Assembly (NCBI GenBank): GCA_963556695.1
Contig: CAUWAG010000003.1
Location: 2,976,001 to 3,040,000, forward strand
DNA length: 64,000 nucleotides
Direction of reading: 5' to 3'
Source of the DNA: Anthostomella pinea
Taxonomy: Eukaryota > Ascomycota > Sordariomycetes > Xylariales > Xylariaceae
The notes beneath the pieces are model-generated. The model had not been told where the DNA came from and ran no database searches. It saw nothing but the letters and a program-made list of their open reading frames with translations. Below, piece by piece: positions 1 to 11,817 of this stretch. The position numbers were made by a program, and so were the translations under genes. Positions within the stretch are counted from its first letter, which is position 1, and each line of letters opens with the position of its first letter.

Positions 1-689
1 ATGCCTTTTAAGGGCACATACTCGCAAAATGTCTTTCAGTTCTCCTAATAATTGCTGCATTATACGTTGGGCAAACCATTGATTGGTTGGGTTATAATAG
101 GAACATCTATGTCCTGGAAGGGATTAATATCTATATGTTATTAAAACGATAAATACCTTATACTCTGGTTAAAACCGCGGTATATTAGTTCAAATTTAGA
201 AGTCGTAAAGCTTCAGCATGTTTGGAAAAATTCAGTCGTCTTGTGTGTGACGTATATGCATTTCACCGGTTTTAAGGAGGGTAGAATCTTGGTGAACCGA
301 AAATGGAATATCTTCACTTGGATATTTATCTGCACAGTGCATGGTTACATGTCACGTAGTGCAGCCTCATTGCAAAGCTCTCATCCTATAGAGAGTAATA
401 GAAGCGAGCAGATATCGTAAATGGGATGCGTGCCGCTTGTTACAATATTACATAATACCTCCACATATTTATGTACATATATATCCCTAGCTTCCCCTTT
501 CTCTTCTAACATTGCCTCTTCTTCTTTAGAGATCGTTGAATCTAGATATTTCATCTCATCAGCCCTGGCCAGCGCAGCTGCAGACCTGATTGTCACATAG
601 ATTCAATAATATCTTTTTTTTTGCTATGTTATTATAGTATATCATACCCCTGGCTCTAAAGCAATGCAACTTAGACACCTGTGCTATAG
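1..689. other. Left flank without a gene
   Basis: No coding gene is recognised. The stretch is fairly AT-rich and its short open frames have no familiar motif. About 500-597 carries a minus-strand fragment matching the start of the LTR-like sequence at 25451 (separate entry). The sequence just before 690 could be the leader of the gypsy element, but I cannot define an LTR end or a primer binding site there. Confidence 0.5.
500..597 (-). repeat. LTR-like fragment, copy of 25451-25545
   Basis: Read on the minus strand from 597, the sequence follows the plus-strand sequence at 25451 for roughly 90 bp with few differences: TGTGACAATCAGG, then a CTGCAGCTGCGCT block, then an ATCTAGATTCAACGAT block. 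The TGTGAC beginning suggests an LTR terminus. After about 90 bp the two copies diverge, so this is a fragment or a member of a different subfamily. The matching small reading frames are a by-product of the repeat and not genes. Confidence 0.65.
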
Positions 690-1957
690 ATGTCCAGCGA
701 CCAGATTGAAGGCCTCGTCGACTTCATTTCCCAGTTCGAGATCACTTCTACCAAGAGACTCCCACGCGAGACAGAAGGAAAGAGACAAACCACCAACATA
801 GGTGCAAATATCACCTCGCACCAAGAATCTGCTTCTGTCCCGGCACTGTCTAACAGCTATCAATCGCCTACTGGCCTTGACGCGTCACCAGGCCCCACGC
901 AGCCACATCACGACCCCCACACAAACCCACCTCCCATCCCTACCATGGAACCACCTCTTGTACTGAAGCGTGCCGCCGGCGCCAGACTATTCGAAGACTG
1001 GCAAGCCTGGTCTGGCGATCACGCCACCTACCTTACACATCACCTCACACTGAGGAGCATCCTCTTCAATGAGGAACTCCATGATACTCTAGAGAACAAT
1101 CAACATGTGTGCAATTCTGTATACTGCAGCATCCCTAAAACACACAGGATCAGAGTTACCGGCTGGATTCAAAACCGTATCAAAGACCGTCCCTTGTATG
1201 GAATATCGAGGATTGGCTTACCGTCCTTGAGGCGGCCTTCCTATCTCAGGATGCCCAGGAACACACCTCTCGCTAGTTGTATACCATTCGCCAAGGACAC
1301 GCCCAACCGCTGGCGGAGTTTCTGGCCGTCTTTAATGCCTTCTGTTCACAAGCCCGCGAGCTAGCCCTGACCGAGCCAGCCAAGGTCCACATAGCCACCG
1401 AGGCATTTGCCCCCTACCTGCGCAGAGCTCTGGCCAACCGGCTCGAAATCTCCCGCACGAAATACGAGCCATACATCGCCAAGGCACAGGCACTGGCCAA
1501 TAACCTGAAGGTACTGCCGGAATTCCACTTCTCTAAGAGCGCGCGGAAGGAGTGGTACATTACCGACAAAATCAATACCAACATCATTGCCCCAACTCAA
1601 GGAGGCATACTGAATCAGGCAGACCCTAGAGGCACTCTTGCAGGGGCTGTCGACGCCAGTGGCAACACGTACATGGGCGGGACGCCAGGCGTTATCGGGA
1701 ACCTTAAGACTAGGTTGTTCAACCTCGAGCACCGCATCGGAGGACGACAAGGACACGTGCGTACGAAGGACACACGTCCAAAGGCACCACCTATCACAGC
1801 TACAGAATATTTCAATCGCAAATCTTCTGGATGCTGCATCCGCTGCGGCAAGAATCTATCGCACAGGTTTGGCGACTATGACTGTACAGGCTTTGTTCGC
1901 CACCCTCTAGCTGCTAGCAGCAACGATAGCATGTCATCCAATTCATCAAAAGACTAG
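690..1957 (+). pseudogene. gypsy gag remnant
   Basis: The first frame starts at the ATG at 690 and runs through a proline-rich N-terminal part into a capsid-like segment (FEDWQAWSGDHATYL). Near 1190 the similarity moves to another frame (WNIEDWLTVLEAAF), which carries a TAG at about 1274 and then runs to 1957. The later part (AEFLAVFNAFCSQA, KAQALANNL) looks like fungal gypsy capsid. A zinc-knuckle-like C-x2-C-x5-H-x6-C cluster lies near 1830-1880 with spacing looser than the usual CCHC. One frameshift and at least one stop make it a pseudogene. Assignment rests on position before pol and on general gag features. Confidence 0.7.
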
Positions 1958-2037
1958 CCTCTAAGCAAAGTCAAGCTCAGAGGCTAAACACGGATATTTT
2001 CAAAGAGGATCTGTATCAGTCACCGTTACAGGAGCAG

Positions 2038-5000
2038 ATGGAAGCAGCAGAGGAGAGGTTAGACAGCGTTCCGTTTCTCATAGATACGTTGATAGACAAC
2101 ACATTCTATACCTCTACTCTTTTCGATATGGGCTGCTTGCCCTATGCTGTCACAAAGCGTAAATATAGAGTGGACGTAACAGTCCTGCTTTCACTACGTA
2201 CGTGTAAGAATCTCTCGGTGGGGAGGGGAAGAAGGATCTGACCCGCCATCTAATTCTGGTGGGATTAAAGATCCTTCAACCCGCCCCACAATTACCCAAT
2301 CTAGTACAGCTGTGGCAACACGTCCTGTGCGCCAGGTCACCTGATGCAGCGCACTGACCACATCGATGGGCTGACAGACGTACAAGAGGTCAGACCGTCA
2401 CATATGCCATATTTAGCGAAAGCTTCGTGAACCAAAGACAACTCCCACGCAAACAGATCAGCCAGCGGGAGCTTAAACCTGCTGCAGATAGCGACGACTC
2501 CAAGTTTTGCAGGGAAAAACCAAAGCCTATCTGCAATATCAACCAGATGACATACACTACTATCGATATCAATGGCAAGAAGGAGCGGGTTTATAGATAT
2601 GTCATCCTGGGCCTCCATTACGATATTATCCTTAGCAAGGGATGGTGTGAACGTAATGATGTTCACTACAGAGCCAAGAAGTGCCAGCTACGCATCAGAC
2701 CGCCAAGCAACAGGGTAAAAATCTGCGAGAGCGGTTGGATAGATAATCCCCATGTCATCTTGAGGACCAAGTCGATTAAGACTGCACACCTTGTAACAGT
2801 GAGGATCTTTAACGCTAAGATCAAGAGGGCAAAGAGTGACCAAAGCCCCATTTTGATTGGCTCTGTTACTATTAAAGACATTAATAAAGCATTAAAGAAA
2901 CTAAACAAGAGGAAGAACAAGCCTACACTCTGTTCACTCAAGGAACAACTCCTAGAAGCCTTGCAAGACGAGGCCCAGTATTTCCTGGACGATGACAACG
3001 ACGTGGTGCCTCCCCACCAAACTGGATGGGATCACGCTGTCAATATCGAGGTCGACGACCAAGGGCAACCAAAATGGGTGCCTTACGGACCGCTCTACGA
3101 CATGTCCAGAGAGGAGCTCCTAGTGCTACAGAAGACACTAACAGACTACCTTAACAAGGGATGTATCAGAGCAAGCGCGTCGTCAGCAAGCGCCCCAGTG
3201 CTTTTCGCACGCAAGCCAGGTGGTAGTCTGCACTTTTGTGTCGACTACAGAGCCTTAAACGCTATAACCCAGTCCGATTGGTACCCCTTGCCCTTGATAC
3301 GAGAAACGCTCCGCCAGCTGACCAAGGCAAAATGGGTTACCAAGGTGGACGTTTGCGCAGTATTTCACAGGCTGAGAATACGGGAAGGAGACGAGTGGAA
3401 GACGGCGTTCCGGACAAGGTACGGTCAATTTGAGTGGCTGGTTACCCCTTTTGGCCTTTGCGGTGCCCCGGCAACCTTCCAACATTATATCAACTCCACA
3501 CTCCAAGACCTGCTGGATGTCTATGCATCAGCATATATAGACGACGTTATCATCTATAGCGACAGGACATATGAGGACCACATAGACAAGGTTAAAACTG
3601 TCGTCCAGAGGCTAGGCAAGGCAGGTCTTCAAATTAATATCAAGAAATGCGCCTTTACTATACATAAAATCAAGTACCTTGGATTCGTGATTTAAACAGG
3701 TGACGGCATTAGTGTCGACCCCAAGAAGGTTACAGCTATCAAGCAATGGGAAGAACCCAAGAACGTCTCTGCCGTCTGCTTATCCCTCAGTTTTGCCAAT
3801 TTCTATAGAGAATTTATCCCTCTTTTGGTCACTATTGCCGCGCCTCTCAACCGGCTAACTAGATACGGCGCAGCCTTCACCTGGGGACATGACGAGAAGA
3901 AAGCATTCCGAACCCTCCAAGACCACCTTACGAGCGCCCCGTTACTGATAATGTTCGACCCTGACCTTAAAATAATCCTTAAGGCAGACGCGTTGGGATA
4001 CGCTATTGGCGCTTCCCTATCCCAGGTCGATGTTTAGGAACGCCTTTGTCCAGTTGGATTTTTTCCTCGCAAATTGACACCAGTAGAAGCAAATTACAAA
4101 ATACACGACAAGAAACTGCTCTCTACTATGGTCATTATGGTCTATTTCAGAGACAAATTACGCAATGTGGCAACAAAGTTCTCTGTGCTATCTGATCATA
4201 AAAACCTCCATTATTTTATGACAATTTAGAGGCTCACAGATCGCCAAGTTTGATGGCCAGAGATCCTTTCCCAGTACAACTTCTATTTTACTTTCCGGGC
4301 TGGGAAGGATCCAGGGAAGCCCGATTTCCTGTCCTGCCGTCCCAAAGACCGTATCAAGGGAACAGACGACGAACGTCTTAAGAATAGGGAGTTTCAACTA
4401 ATCAAGGACCCCTAGTTCCTGCCATTTACAGAACATCTTTAGGCCGCTGCCAAAATATATGCTATGATTGTAGCCCCAGTCAATATAAAGACCAGACGAC
4501 AACCGCCCCCAGCAACTCATAGCAAAGACATTCCAACCACGCGAGAAGAGCTTAATGCACCATCACCAGGACGACACGTTTTCACTAGCCCTGAGCTCCA
4601 ATATCTTTGAGATAAGGCTATCAGCGCTGACAAGACATATTGCAGTATCTATGCTAGTGTTGTAAGAGGGGACAGAGCCTTACCTCCTAGCTTAGGGATT
4701 GACGTACAGGCTATTAACTGCAAAATTGAAGGCAGAGGAGTCCTCTTGTATAGAGGATCAATCTGGGTGCCTGACTATGAGCCCCCCAGGACGGCATTGG
4801 TACAACAGACGCACAACTCCCATATTACAGGATACCCAGGAAGGAACATCATAGGATGGATCTTATAACGAAACTATTTCTGGCCTTAGCAGTACAAGAC
4901 AGTACACCATTTTTACAAGAATTGTAATGTTTGTGGCAGGTTCAAGATCTGGCGTCAAGCAAAGTAGGGACTTTTATGCCCGCTGCCTATACCAGACTGC

Positions 5001-5450
5001 TTTTTTAGCAAACTTTCTATCAACTTTATGACTAAGCTTCCCGGCGACAGGGACACCCCACAAAACATGATAGTTATGGTTGACAGAGTGTTGGGAATAG
5101 TTACGCTCGAGCCACAAGATTCTATGGAAGCTAAAGCCTGTGCCGAAAAGTTTGTTTGGAGCCACTTTCGCTTTCATGGCTTCCCAAACTTCATCATGTC
5201 TGACCGAGGGAGCAACTGGGTGGGGAAGTTCTGGACTAGATTATGCCAGCTAGTTCGAGTCGAGCAGCGCCTATCGACAGCCTATCACCCTCAGACAGAC
5301 GGCCAAACGGAACGCATGAATCAGGAAGTCCTTGCCTTCTTACGCGCTTTTGTGGCCTACGCACAGGATGACTGGCCCAAACTTTTACCCACAGCCCAGC
5401 TAGCCATCAACAACAGACCGAATTCGAAAACAGGAGATGGACGAGGGCAG
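2038..5450 (+). pseudogene. gypsy pol remnant (PR-RT-RH-IN)
   Basis: A protease relic is visible at 2070-2140 (LIDNT...DMGCLPYAV) and the post-protease segment at 2550-2700. Reverse transcriptase spans about 3060-3690, with CVDYRALN, the PFGLCGAPATFQ block and the catalytic YIDD at 3534-3545. RNase H is at about 3820-4250. Integrase follows from about 4800 with an HHCC-type zinc finger (CNVCGRF near 4930), the MSDRGSNW block and HPQTDGQTER at about 5290. Ten in-frame stops interrupt this one frame: 3693, 4035, 4227, 4251, 4413, 4440, 4608, 4866, 4887 and 4965. Each is one transition away from a Gln, Arg or Trp codon that fits the family, and no frameshift is needed across this stretch. That pattern suggests RIP-type mutation rather than random decay. 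Confidence 0.88.
2205..2400. repeat. Foreign fragment inside gypsy protease, copy of 25655-25820
   Basis: The protease similarity stops at about 2200 and resumes at about 2400. The sequence between matches 25655-25820: GAAGAAGGATCT, then a TCTGGTGGGA block, then a CCGCCCCA block, followed by weaker matching over the next 80 bp. The second copy sits inside an LTR-like sequence, so this is probably an LTR piece inserted into, or recombined with, the gypsy element. No target duplication could be read at its ends. Confidence 0.55.
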
Positions 5451-6729
5451 GTTTCTCTTCCTGAATGCCCAAGCAGAGGAGGCCTGAGGTATACCAGGTA
5501 CCGGATGAATAGGTTATGTGTTGAGATGAAGAGGCCGAGAGGGACAGGGGCAGAAGTGGAAGGGACTTGGAGCTGCACAAGCCGAGGTCAAATGGTACTG
5601 GGTGTGTTAGCTTGTCGAGCAGCTCCTTGCCTCTTTCCTCTGGTTAGGGAACTGGATAATATTCAAGGAATGTTGCTGACACGAAGGTGGGTGACGGTCG
5701 TGAATCTGTTTGTGAAGTGGGTTTTTCTCCAAATGGGAATGCTGAGATCAACCGGAAGGGAAGGATTGACTAGGAGCAGACTCAAGGCGGGTGACGACTG
5801 TCAATCTGTCTGTGATGAGGCTGGTCTTCCAAATGGGAATGCTGAGATTGAAGGGAAGGGAAGGGTTGACTTTATTTAAGCCCTCATGAGTCTGCACATG
5901 TGTGCGTGGATAATATTCAGGATCGCATGTGGGGAATCTTATGATCTTGGAATAAGCATATATAATAATCATGCAAGAATAGACGAATAAGCAGCATTGA
6001 TGTTATACATTTGTATTTTTGAATGCTTATTTCAGTGTGCTTATCCCAATTACAAGAAATTTACCGTTGTTCGGGTATGCGTGGTGTACGGATGCTTATG
6101 AGGGTTTTGTGTATGAGAAGACTTAAAAGGTACTTGCGGCTACTTGGTGTCTCAAGCTTTAACCTGTCACGATCAGACAGGTCCCAAGCATCTTTCTGTC
6201 AATCTGTAAAGTTTATGGTCAAGCATTGGTGCCTAGCCGAGGCCGAGCAATTACGAATGTCAAGGTGGGAAAATACCTGAACCAAACTACAAGGCGTTTG
6301 CAGTGCTCATGCTACCTTTTCAGCCCTATGTCGCGTCACGGTCCAGACTGTCTTCTTGAGCATATCTCGCCACTCTTAATTTGTGATACCCAGACATAAA
6401 TCTGAGTGAGGACTATATAAAGAGCATCGTTGGCCACTACGAGGTTGAAGATAGGCCAGAGAACAAGATTTAACTCAAGAACTATGATTCCCAAAAGGCC
6501 ACGCCCAACTACTTCTGTACTAACCTAATAGCTTTGCCGTGTATAGTATAGCAGATAGGTTTTCGTGGCGACAGCCTCGCCTTTTGGGTATACCAACTCT
6601 AATGTCCCTCTCAGGTTATCCTCACTGCCTCGACACATGGCGGTAAGAAAAGAGCCTCACATATTGCCTGCCCGTGGGTCCCTCACGAGGTATTCCCTAT
6701 TCTTCGCTTTCAGCCTGTGGACTTAGCAA
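5451..6729. other. Non-coding stretch after gypsy
   Basis: The stretch may contain the remains of the gypsy 3' end, but I cannot delimit an LTR. It holds the 100-bp tandem duplication annotated separately. The phrase GGATAATATTCA occurs twice (about 5655 and 5907). A TATATAAAG is present near 6414 with no convincing gene attached. No coding gene is recognised. Confidence 0.4.
5688..5870 (+). repeat. Two-copy tandem repeat, exact 100-bp period
   Basis: Copy 1 is about 5688-5770 and copy 2 about 5788-5870. GTGAC (5691/5791), AAATGGGAATGCTGAGAT (5731/5831) and AAGGRTTGAC (5761/5861) all recur at exactly 100 bp. The copies differ at a fair number of positions but keep register, so there have been substitutions and no net indels since duplication. 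It lies just past the truncated integrase and could belong to an old LTR or non-coding tail. Confidence 0.8.
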
Positions 6730-8480
6730 TGCCTCCCCCACTATCCTCGGGATGGTTTTATAGATATCATTCCAGGCGATGCCTTTAGAATCGCGTCTGG
6801 CTTTGCCTGTGCCATATACGCAAGCGTCTGAAGATGCAATGCGTCGTCCCGGATCCATGCCTGCTGGCCATGTCAGGATGAACGCGAATAGCGGCCTATA
6901 AAGCTAGCAATGTTTTCGAAGCAGAGGCTTGTCATTATAACGAGAGCTCTGAGGCCGATGGTGGAGAACCAATTGAAGCCAGAGACGTTGACGAATCCGC
7001 CGCCTGGGTCAAGTCGAACCCGCTGACGACGACAGACACCCTTCTGTTCGGGCGAACTTGGACCCCGAAATCTCTGTCTAAGGGGAGAATCATTGGCGCT
7101 AATAGCCTATATGAGAATGACTTGCTGAAGTGCTGTTAGTATGTTCGCATGCCATGCCTGAACTTCAATTTGCCATTGATTGTTTGGCAGAGCCAGCTGC
7201 ACCTTCCACACATCGTCTTGAGCCGCTGCTAGCATCGAAGGACGGAATGACATGGATGGAAATAAGGCAGCCATGTCCACAACGTGCATGACCAGATCGA
7301 GTGTTGCCTTTGGCATCGGCGACAGCTTTTTGCGTTTGGTCCCAGGTGTGACGTCGTTTGAATTGGCAAGAGCGGAACACGTTCCTTCCGCGTGATCATA
7401 CCACTGGTGTTGCCCGAGAAGTCATCATTAGAAACTGTACTGAAAGGAAACATGAAGCCAGTCATTACGTACCTGTTCGAGACAACCAAAGACCCCGTTG
7501 GGACGATCTTGGTGAAACATTACTGTTCCCTCAATTTCGACAGGCATGTGCGCAGAGAAACGAGGTCGTTACAGGGCTGGATATGAGCCAAAGCGTTACT
7601 TGTTATAAATAATAATGTGCCGTCCACATTCTGCGGGTGAAACTCGGGGGTGGGAAACCACCAGCTACCGTTGTTGCTACCCTTATAGTACCCTGTCCTA
7701 GAGCGGAATTAGTTAATTGTCTGTGACATAGATTGCAAGTTCTGGACAATTCTGGATGAAGAGAATAGTGATAGTAGTATGCGTCTGGTATGTACCCTCT
7801 GGTGTACGCGGCAGTGGTGTTTGGAGTATACTTGCTGACGCCGTAGGTGAAATTGGTTCCCGAGAGCTCCGGATCAGAGAACCCGTTCCCGTACGCGGTG
7901 AGGAAATATTCATCACCTGGAACAGAATGCGTAAAACCAATGAGAATGTTTGTATATTTGTTTGAAGCGTTGGACGTGACTGTATGATCATCCTGTACGA
8001 TTGGCGCACGCTTTGGTTACCTTTTGAAACTTGATTTGGTCAGCCGGCGGTGAGTTAAGTCTTAGCACTGAGTCGGAGTTCATCAAGCCGGTGTCGATCT
8101 CCATAGAAGGACCATTGCACATAGAGTTGCTGAATGGGCATGTGGCATTCCGTTTAGTTGTCCATTCAATTGTTTCCGTTACGACGGGGTTTCAATGCTG
8201 AGCATCCCTTGCGTTGTAGCACCTCTTGGGGTACGCGGACGCTTGGCTCTCTATACCCAGGTAGTACTTCAATGCCACTCTATCACAATTCGTCGAGAGG
8301 GTGCTGTCCACTAAAGTTAAGTTCTGCGGCGGTACCGCCGATCGTACTCGCCAGTGTATCAAGATGGGCAGTTAGAGAGGCCCAAGGCAGGTGCCGAACG
8401 GTTTGTCCACAGTACCTAGGTAATTGAAAGAGGCGAACAACGGTGGATGCAAAGAAAAGCCCCAATTTGAGCATAACCTA
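6730..8480 (-). pseudogene. Fungal membrane-protein gene remnant
   Basis: On the minus strand, in several frames, are blocks in the order I associate with a common family of large uncharacterised ascomycete membrane proteins. First comes a Cys-containing extracellular block near 8150-8040 (CPFSNSMCN, MEIDTGLMNSD, LRLNSPPAD). Next are PGDEYFLTAYGNGF and a Tyr-rich stretch at 7925-7720, then LPNNQWQIEVQAWHANIL at 7200-7120. A hydrophobic segment follows near 6980-6900, and last the short QQAWIRDDALHLQTLAY tail near 6850. Frames change repeatedly and stops are frequent, so it is not expressed as one protein. Family recognition is from memory of conserved blocks; no function is known to me. It points away from the trehalose phosphorylase gene. 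Confidence 0.5.
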
Positions 8481-9481
8481 GTGCTGTGGAAGATCGGGCT
8501 GGCATGTATCTCTGGGAGGACCTTGTTACATGCGATGAGCAACGTGAGCAGTTGTATGTCAGAGGTGCGACGCAGTGAGAGCTACGTATAGGGCCAGGCA
8601 GGCTGTAAGCAGCGTGGCGTTGCCTGAGGACAGGGTTATTGTTAAAATCGAGGATCTAGTTGCCATTGAACTGATTGGTCTAGAAACATATGTTAAACCG
8701 GTGTAGACGCTGCAGGAGGAAGTGCGGACGGGGGTGGCCTTGCGGACGGGGGTTGCTTTGCGCAAGAGGGTGGCGGTGCCATGTGAGGTCGAAGGCGCGC
8801 TAGCTACCGCAGGCCAAACGTGACTTCCTCCTCATCTCACATGCTACCTCATCGCCAAACATGATAGATCTCCGTTGAGAATTGCCCGCAGCTTCGGGAG
8901 ACGGGATTTGCTGCCATTGGCGAGGGCAACACGTGCGAATGTGTCCCAGAATCGTGGATGCATGGATCGGATCTCGTTTGCTGAAAGGTAAGGTACGTAT
9001 CGACATAATCATCTTGACGTCATGCCCACGACACGAGAAACGGTGTGCCTTCTGGCAGGGGCCCAGAATACGATGTTACGATGACTAGTATTCTGGATGT
9101 TCTGCTTGCTGTCTAGAAGGATGGGAGCTTGTCCCATCCGAAAGGTCTCTTTAGTCTAGATACAGTGCAAACGGTACCTTGTCCCTTGGGCAACAATCCG
9201 GCCCAACCGACAAGACACCTGACAGCTGGGATCAGCTGGATCCGCAACGGCACGTCAACCTCAATACCGCGGTGACGCGTGCGCATAATCTAAGTGTTCA
9301 AGTACACAATCCCTACCTACCTACCATTTCGTGAACAGCTCACGCGATCTCAACTTCCTCAATCTCCTCAGCAAGCCACACATTCCGTGCATATGCTGTA
9401 CATCCCCAACTATCTCGACTCTCTCAAGGCACCACGGTCGTACTTGCACCTATCGCAGAACAACCAAATATAACCGCAACC
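8481..9481. other. Intergenic, upstream of trehalose phosphorylase
   Basis: No gene is recognised. A short duplicated unit (GCGGACGGGGGTGGCCTT / GCGGACGGGGGTTGCTTT) lies at about 8726-8760. The last 150 bp before 9482 are C- and A-rich with ACCTACCTACC near 9315, as is usual for fungal promoters and 5' leaders. The start at 9482 lies in the context ACCATGG, a good eukaryotic initiation site. Confidence 0.45.
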
Positions 9482-11703
9482 ATGGTGGCAGACGACTCCA
9501 ACATGACGAACGGTGTGTCTTCCACCCGTCCTACCGAGAAACAGGCATTCGAGGCCACGCCGCCAACGAAGCACATCGAGCGCATGCACCGCGCTGGAGA
9601 GGCGAAAGGCGAGGTCGGTATCGCTCTCTCAGAGCTGTGGCTGGGACTTGCCGCACAAAAAGATCACGACGGCCGCGTTAACATTGCTTTCGCATGCCAC
9701 GACGGCACCTATACCATAGACTTTGCAGTACACCAGCTCAGCGTGAAGGAGCAGGATGTCCGAGACAAGCAGGACAGCGAGTGTCCTACGAGCCTGCCAA
9801 CCGACTCGGCGGGTCAGGCCACAGCGGTTGCCGAGTACGTAGTCTGCAAGATCCGCAACTACTGCTCACAGAACTCGTACAAGTTCTTGGGCGCTGGTAT
9901 CTCGCAGGAGATCATCAAGCTCAGCCCGCGGGCACCGGCACGGCTATGGGCCGAGCTCGATATTGTGCCCATCGTCATTAGGGATGAGGAAGGCGGCAGC
10001 ATGGAAAGGGCGAAAGAAGTCGATGCAGTACTAGGCGTAGACGAGCTCGCAGATTCCATGGCGAGGAAGTGTTTACAGTATGCCAGACCCTTTTGAAGAG
10101 CTGCGATCCCGATGGCACACGTGTTGACGATGCATTTAGGTACTTCGGACCGAGCGGACAGCCACGAGTACAAGTCGGCTTCAGCAACAAAGTTGAGGTT
10201 GACCTAGACGGCCGTGCTCAACTCACAGCGCTCGAGCAATACAAGTATGCCGTGAACGAGCACACATGGAGCGCAGCGTTGAAGTACGCCCAGTCCCTCA
10301 AGCAAGGCAAGAAGAAGTTCGCATTCTTCTCTGCGACACCGCAAGGAGGTGGTGTAGCATTGATGCGACATGCGCTGGTCCGCTTCTTCAGGCTGCTAGG
10401 TGTTGACTGCACATGGTGGGTGCCGAAGCCCAAGCCTGAGGTCTTCCGTGTCACAAAGACCAACCACAACATCCTCCAAGGCGTAGCAGACCCGAAAGAA
10501 CGACTTACTAAAGACCACCAGAAGCTTATTGATGACTGGATTAAGAACAATGCAGAGCGCTTCTGGACCCGGAAAGGAGGCCCTCTGGCGCCTCGCTCCG
10601 AAGGCGGAGTCGACGTCGTCATCGTCGATGACCCACAGATGCCTGGTATCGTCGACATCGCCAAGGCCCAGGACCCAGATCGGCCAGTCATCTTCCGCTC
10701 GCATATTCAAGTCCGCTCAGACCTTGTCGCGAAGCCCGAAACGCCTACTGCTGGTGTATGGGAGTGGCTGTGGGTCAGCGCACAACACGCCGACCTCTTC
10801 ATCTCCCACCCCGTCTCAGCTTTCGTTCCGCATACAGTCGAGAAGAACCGCTTAGGCTACATGCCTGCAACAACTGACTGGCACGATGGTTTGAACAAAG
10901 AGCTCAGCGAGTTCGATACGCGATACTACCTGCACGAGTTCAACACCGAGTGCCAACGCCAGCGCATGACCACCCTCGCATTCCCAAAACGCGATTACAT
11001 CGTCCAGATCGCACGATTCGACCCTGCGAAGGGCATTCCGGACGTCCTCGCCAGCTATGCCGAGTTCAGGCGGAACTCAGACTTCTGCAAAAACAAGAAC
11101 AAGGATGAGACGCCACAGCTGGTCGTCTGCGGACACTACAGCGTGGACGACCCGGATGGCGTGATGGTGCTAAATCAGACGCTCGAGCTGCTAGACACGA
11201 AGTACTCGGATATCAAGGATAGCGTGGTGGTCATGCGTCTGGGACCGACCGACCAACTGCTCAACGCCCTGATGTCGAATGCGAAAGTAGCGCTACAGCT
11301 CTCCACGCGGGAAGGTTTCGAGGTCAAGGTCTCCGAAGGCCTGCACAAAGGCGTTCCCATGATCGTGACGCAAGCCGGCGGTATCCCGCTGCAGGTGCAA
11401 CACGACAAGTCCGGATTCTTGGTCGAGACGGGCGACTCGAGCGCAGTGGCGAAGTACCTGGATGTGCTGTTTAGCGACAAGCAGAAGTACGAGACTATGT
11501 CGCAGTTCGCGGCGAGCCACGTGAGCGACGAGGTAGGTACGGTGGGCAATGCAGTGTGCTGGATGTATCTGGCGGATAAGCTGAGCAAGCGGGGAGAGAA
11601 ACTGGAGCCTAATGGGAGGTGGATATGGGACCTGGCGAGGGATGAGGCGGGCGAGTCGAAGGGGAGCAAGGAGGTGTGGTTGCCGAGGGATTGGACGACG
11701 TAG
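9482..11703 (+). CDS. Trehalose phosphorylase (retaining, GT4 family; ccg-9-like)
   Basis: The protein is predicted to cleave trehalose with phosphate to glucose and alpha-glucose-1-phosphate, or the reverse, in the cytosol. Two exons (9482-10077, 10140-11703) join across a 62-bp intron, GTATGC...TTTAG, to give 719 residues. The join reads RKCLQ-YFGPSGQPRVQVGF without a break. The N-terminal third (HIERMHRAGE, AFACHDGTYTIDFAVHQL) is typical of fungal trehalose phosphorylase / clock-controlled gene 9 proteins. The GT-B region includes FRSHIQVRSD (about residue 335), IVQIARFDPAKGIPDVL (about 445) and the retaining-GT motif EGFEVKVSEGLHKGVP (about 570), with the E-x7-E pair. Length is normal for the family. 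No lesions are seen. It is transcribed toward the alpha/beta hydrolase, whose 3' end is 115 bp away. Confidence 0.93.
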
Positions 11704-11817
11704 AGAAAGTCAGTGAGTCATTGAGACGTTTCTCTTTGGACCGTAGACGCTTGCCACGTGTCGCGACGAGCGAGACCTATAGCTCCAGAGATAGAGACAG
11801 CTGCTTCGGTAGAAACG

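Larger units (their letters stand above)
690..5450 (+). mobile_element. Ty3/gypsy LTR retrotransposon, degraded
   Basis: Gag, protease, reverse transcriptase, RNase H and integrase remnants occur in that order, which is the Ty3/gypsy order (integrase last). The pol part keeps one reading frame from about 2427 to 5430 but is broken by ten stop codons. The integrase ends abruptly after the HPQTDGQTER region and no chromodomain is seen. Neither LTR can be delimited: the sequence before 690 and after 5450 is not a direct repeat that I can see. The element is therefore truncated, or its LTRs are lost or diverged beyond recognition by eye. It cannot encode working proteins as it stands. Confidence 0.85.

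Noticed and set aside
381..596. A 71-residue protein shared with 25452-25655
   Set aside because: The similarity continues outside the frame and belongs to an LTR-like repeat. The shared reading frame is incidental and in opposite orientation.
690..5450. An intact, active gypsy element
   Set aside because: It has ten stops in pol, a gag frameshift, a truncated integrase and no identifiable LTR pair.
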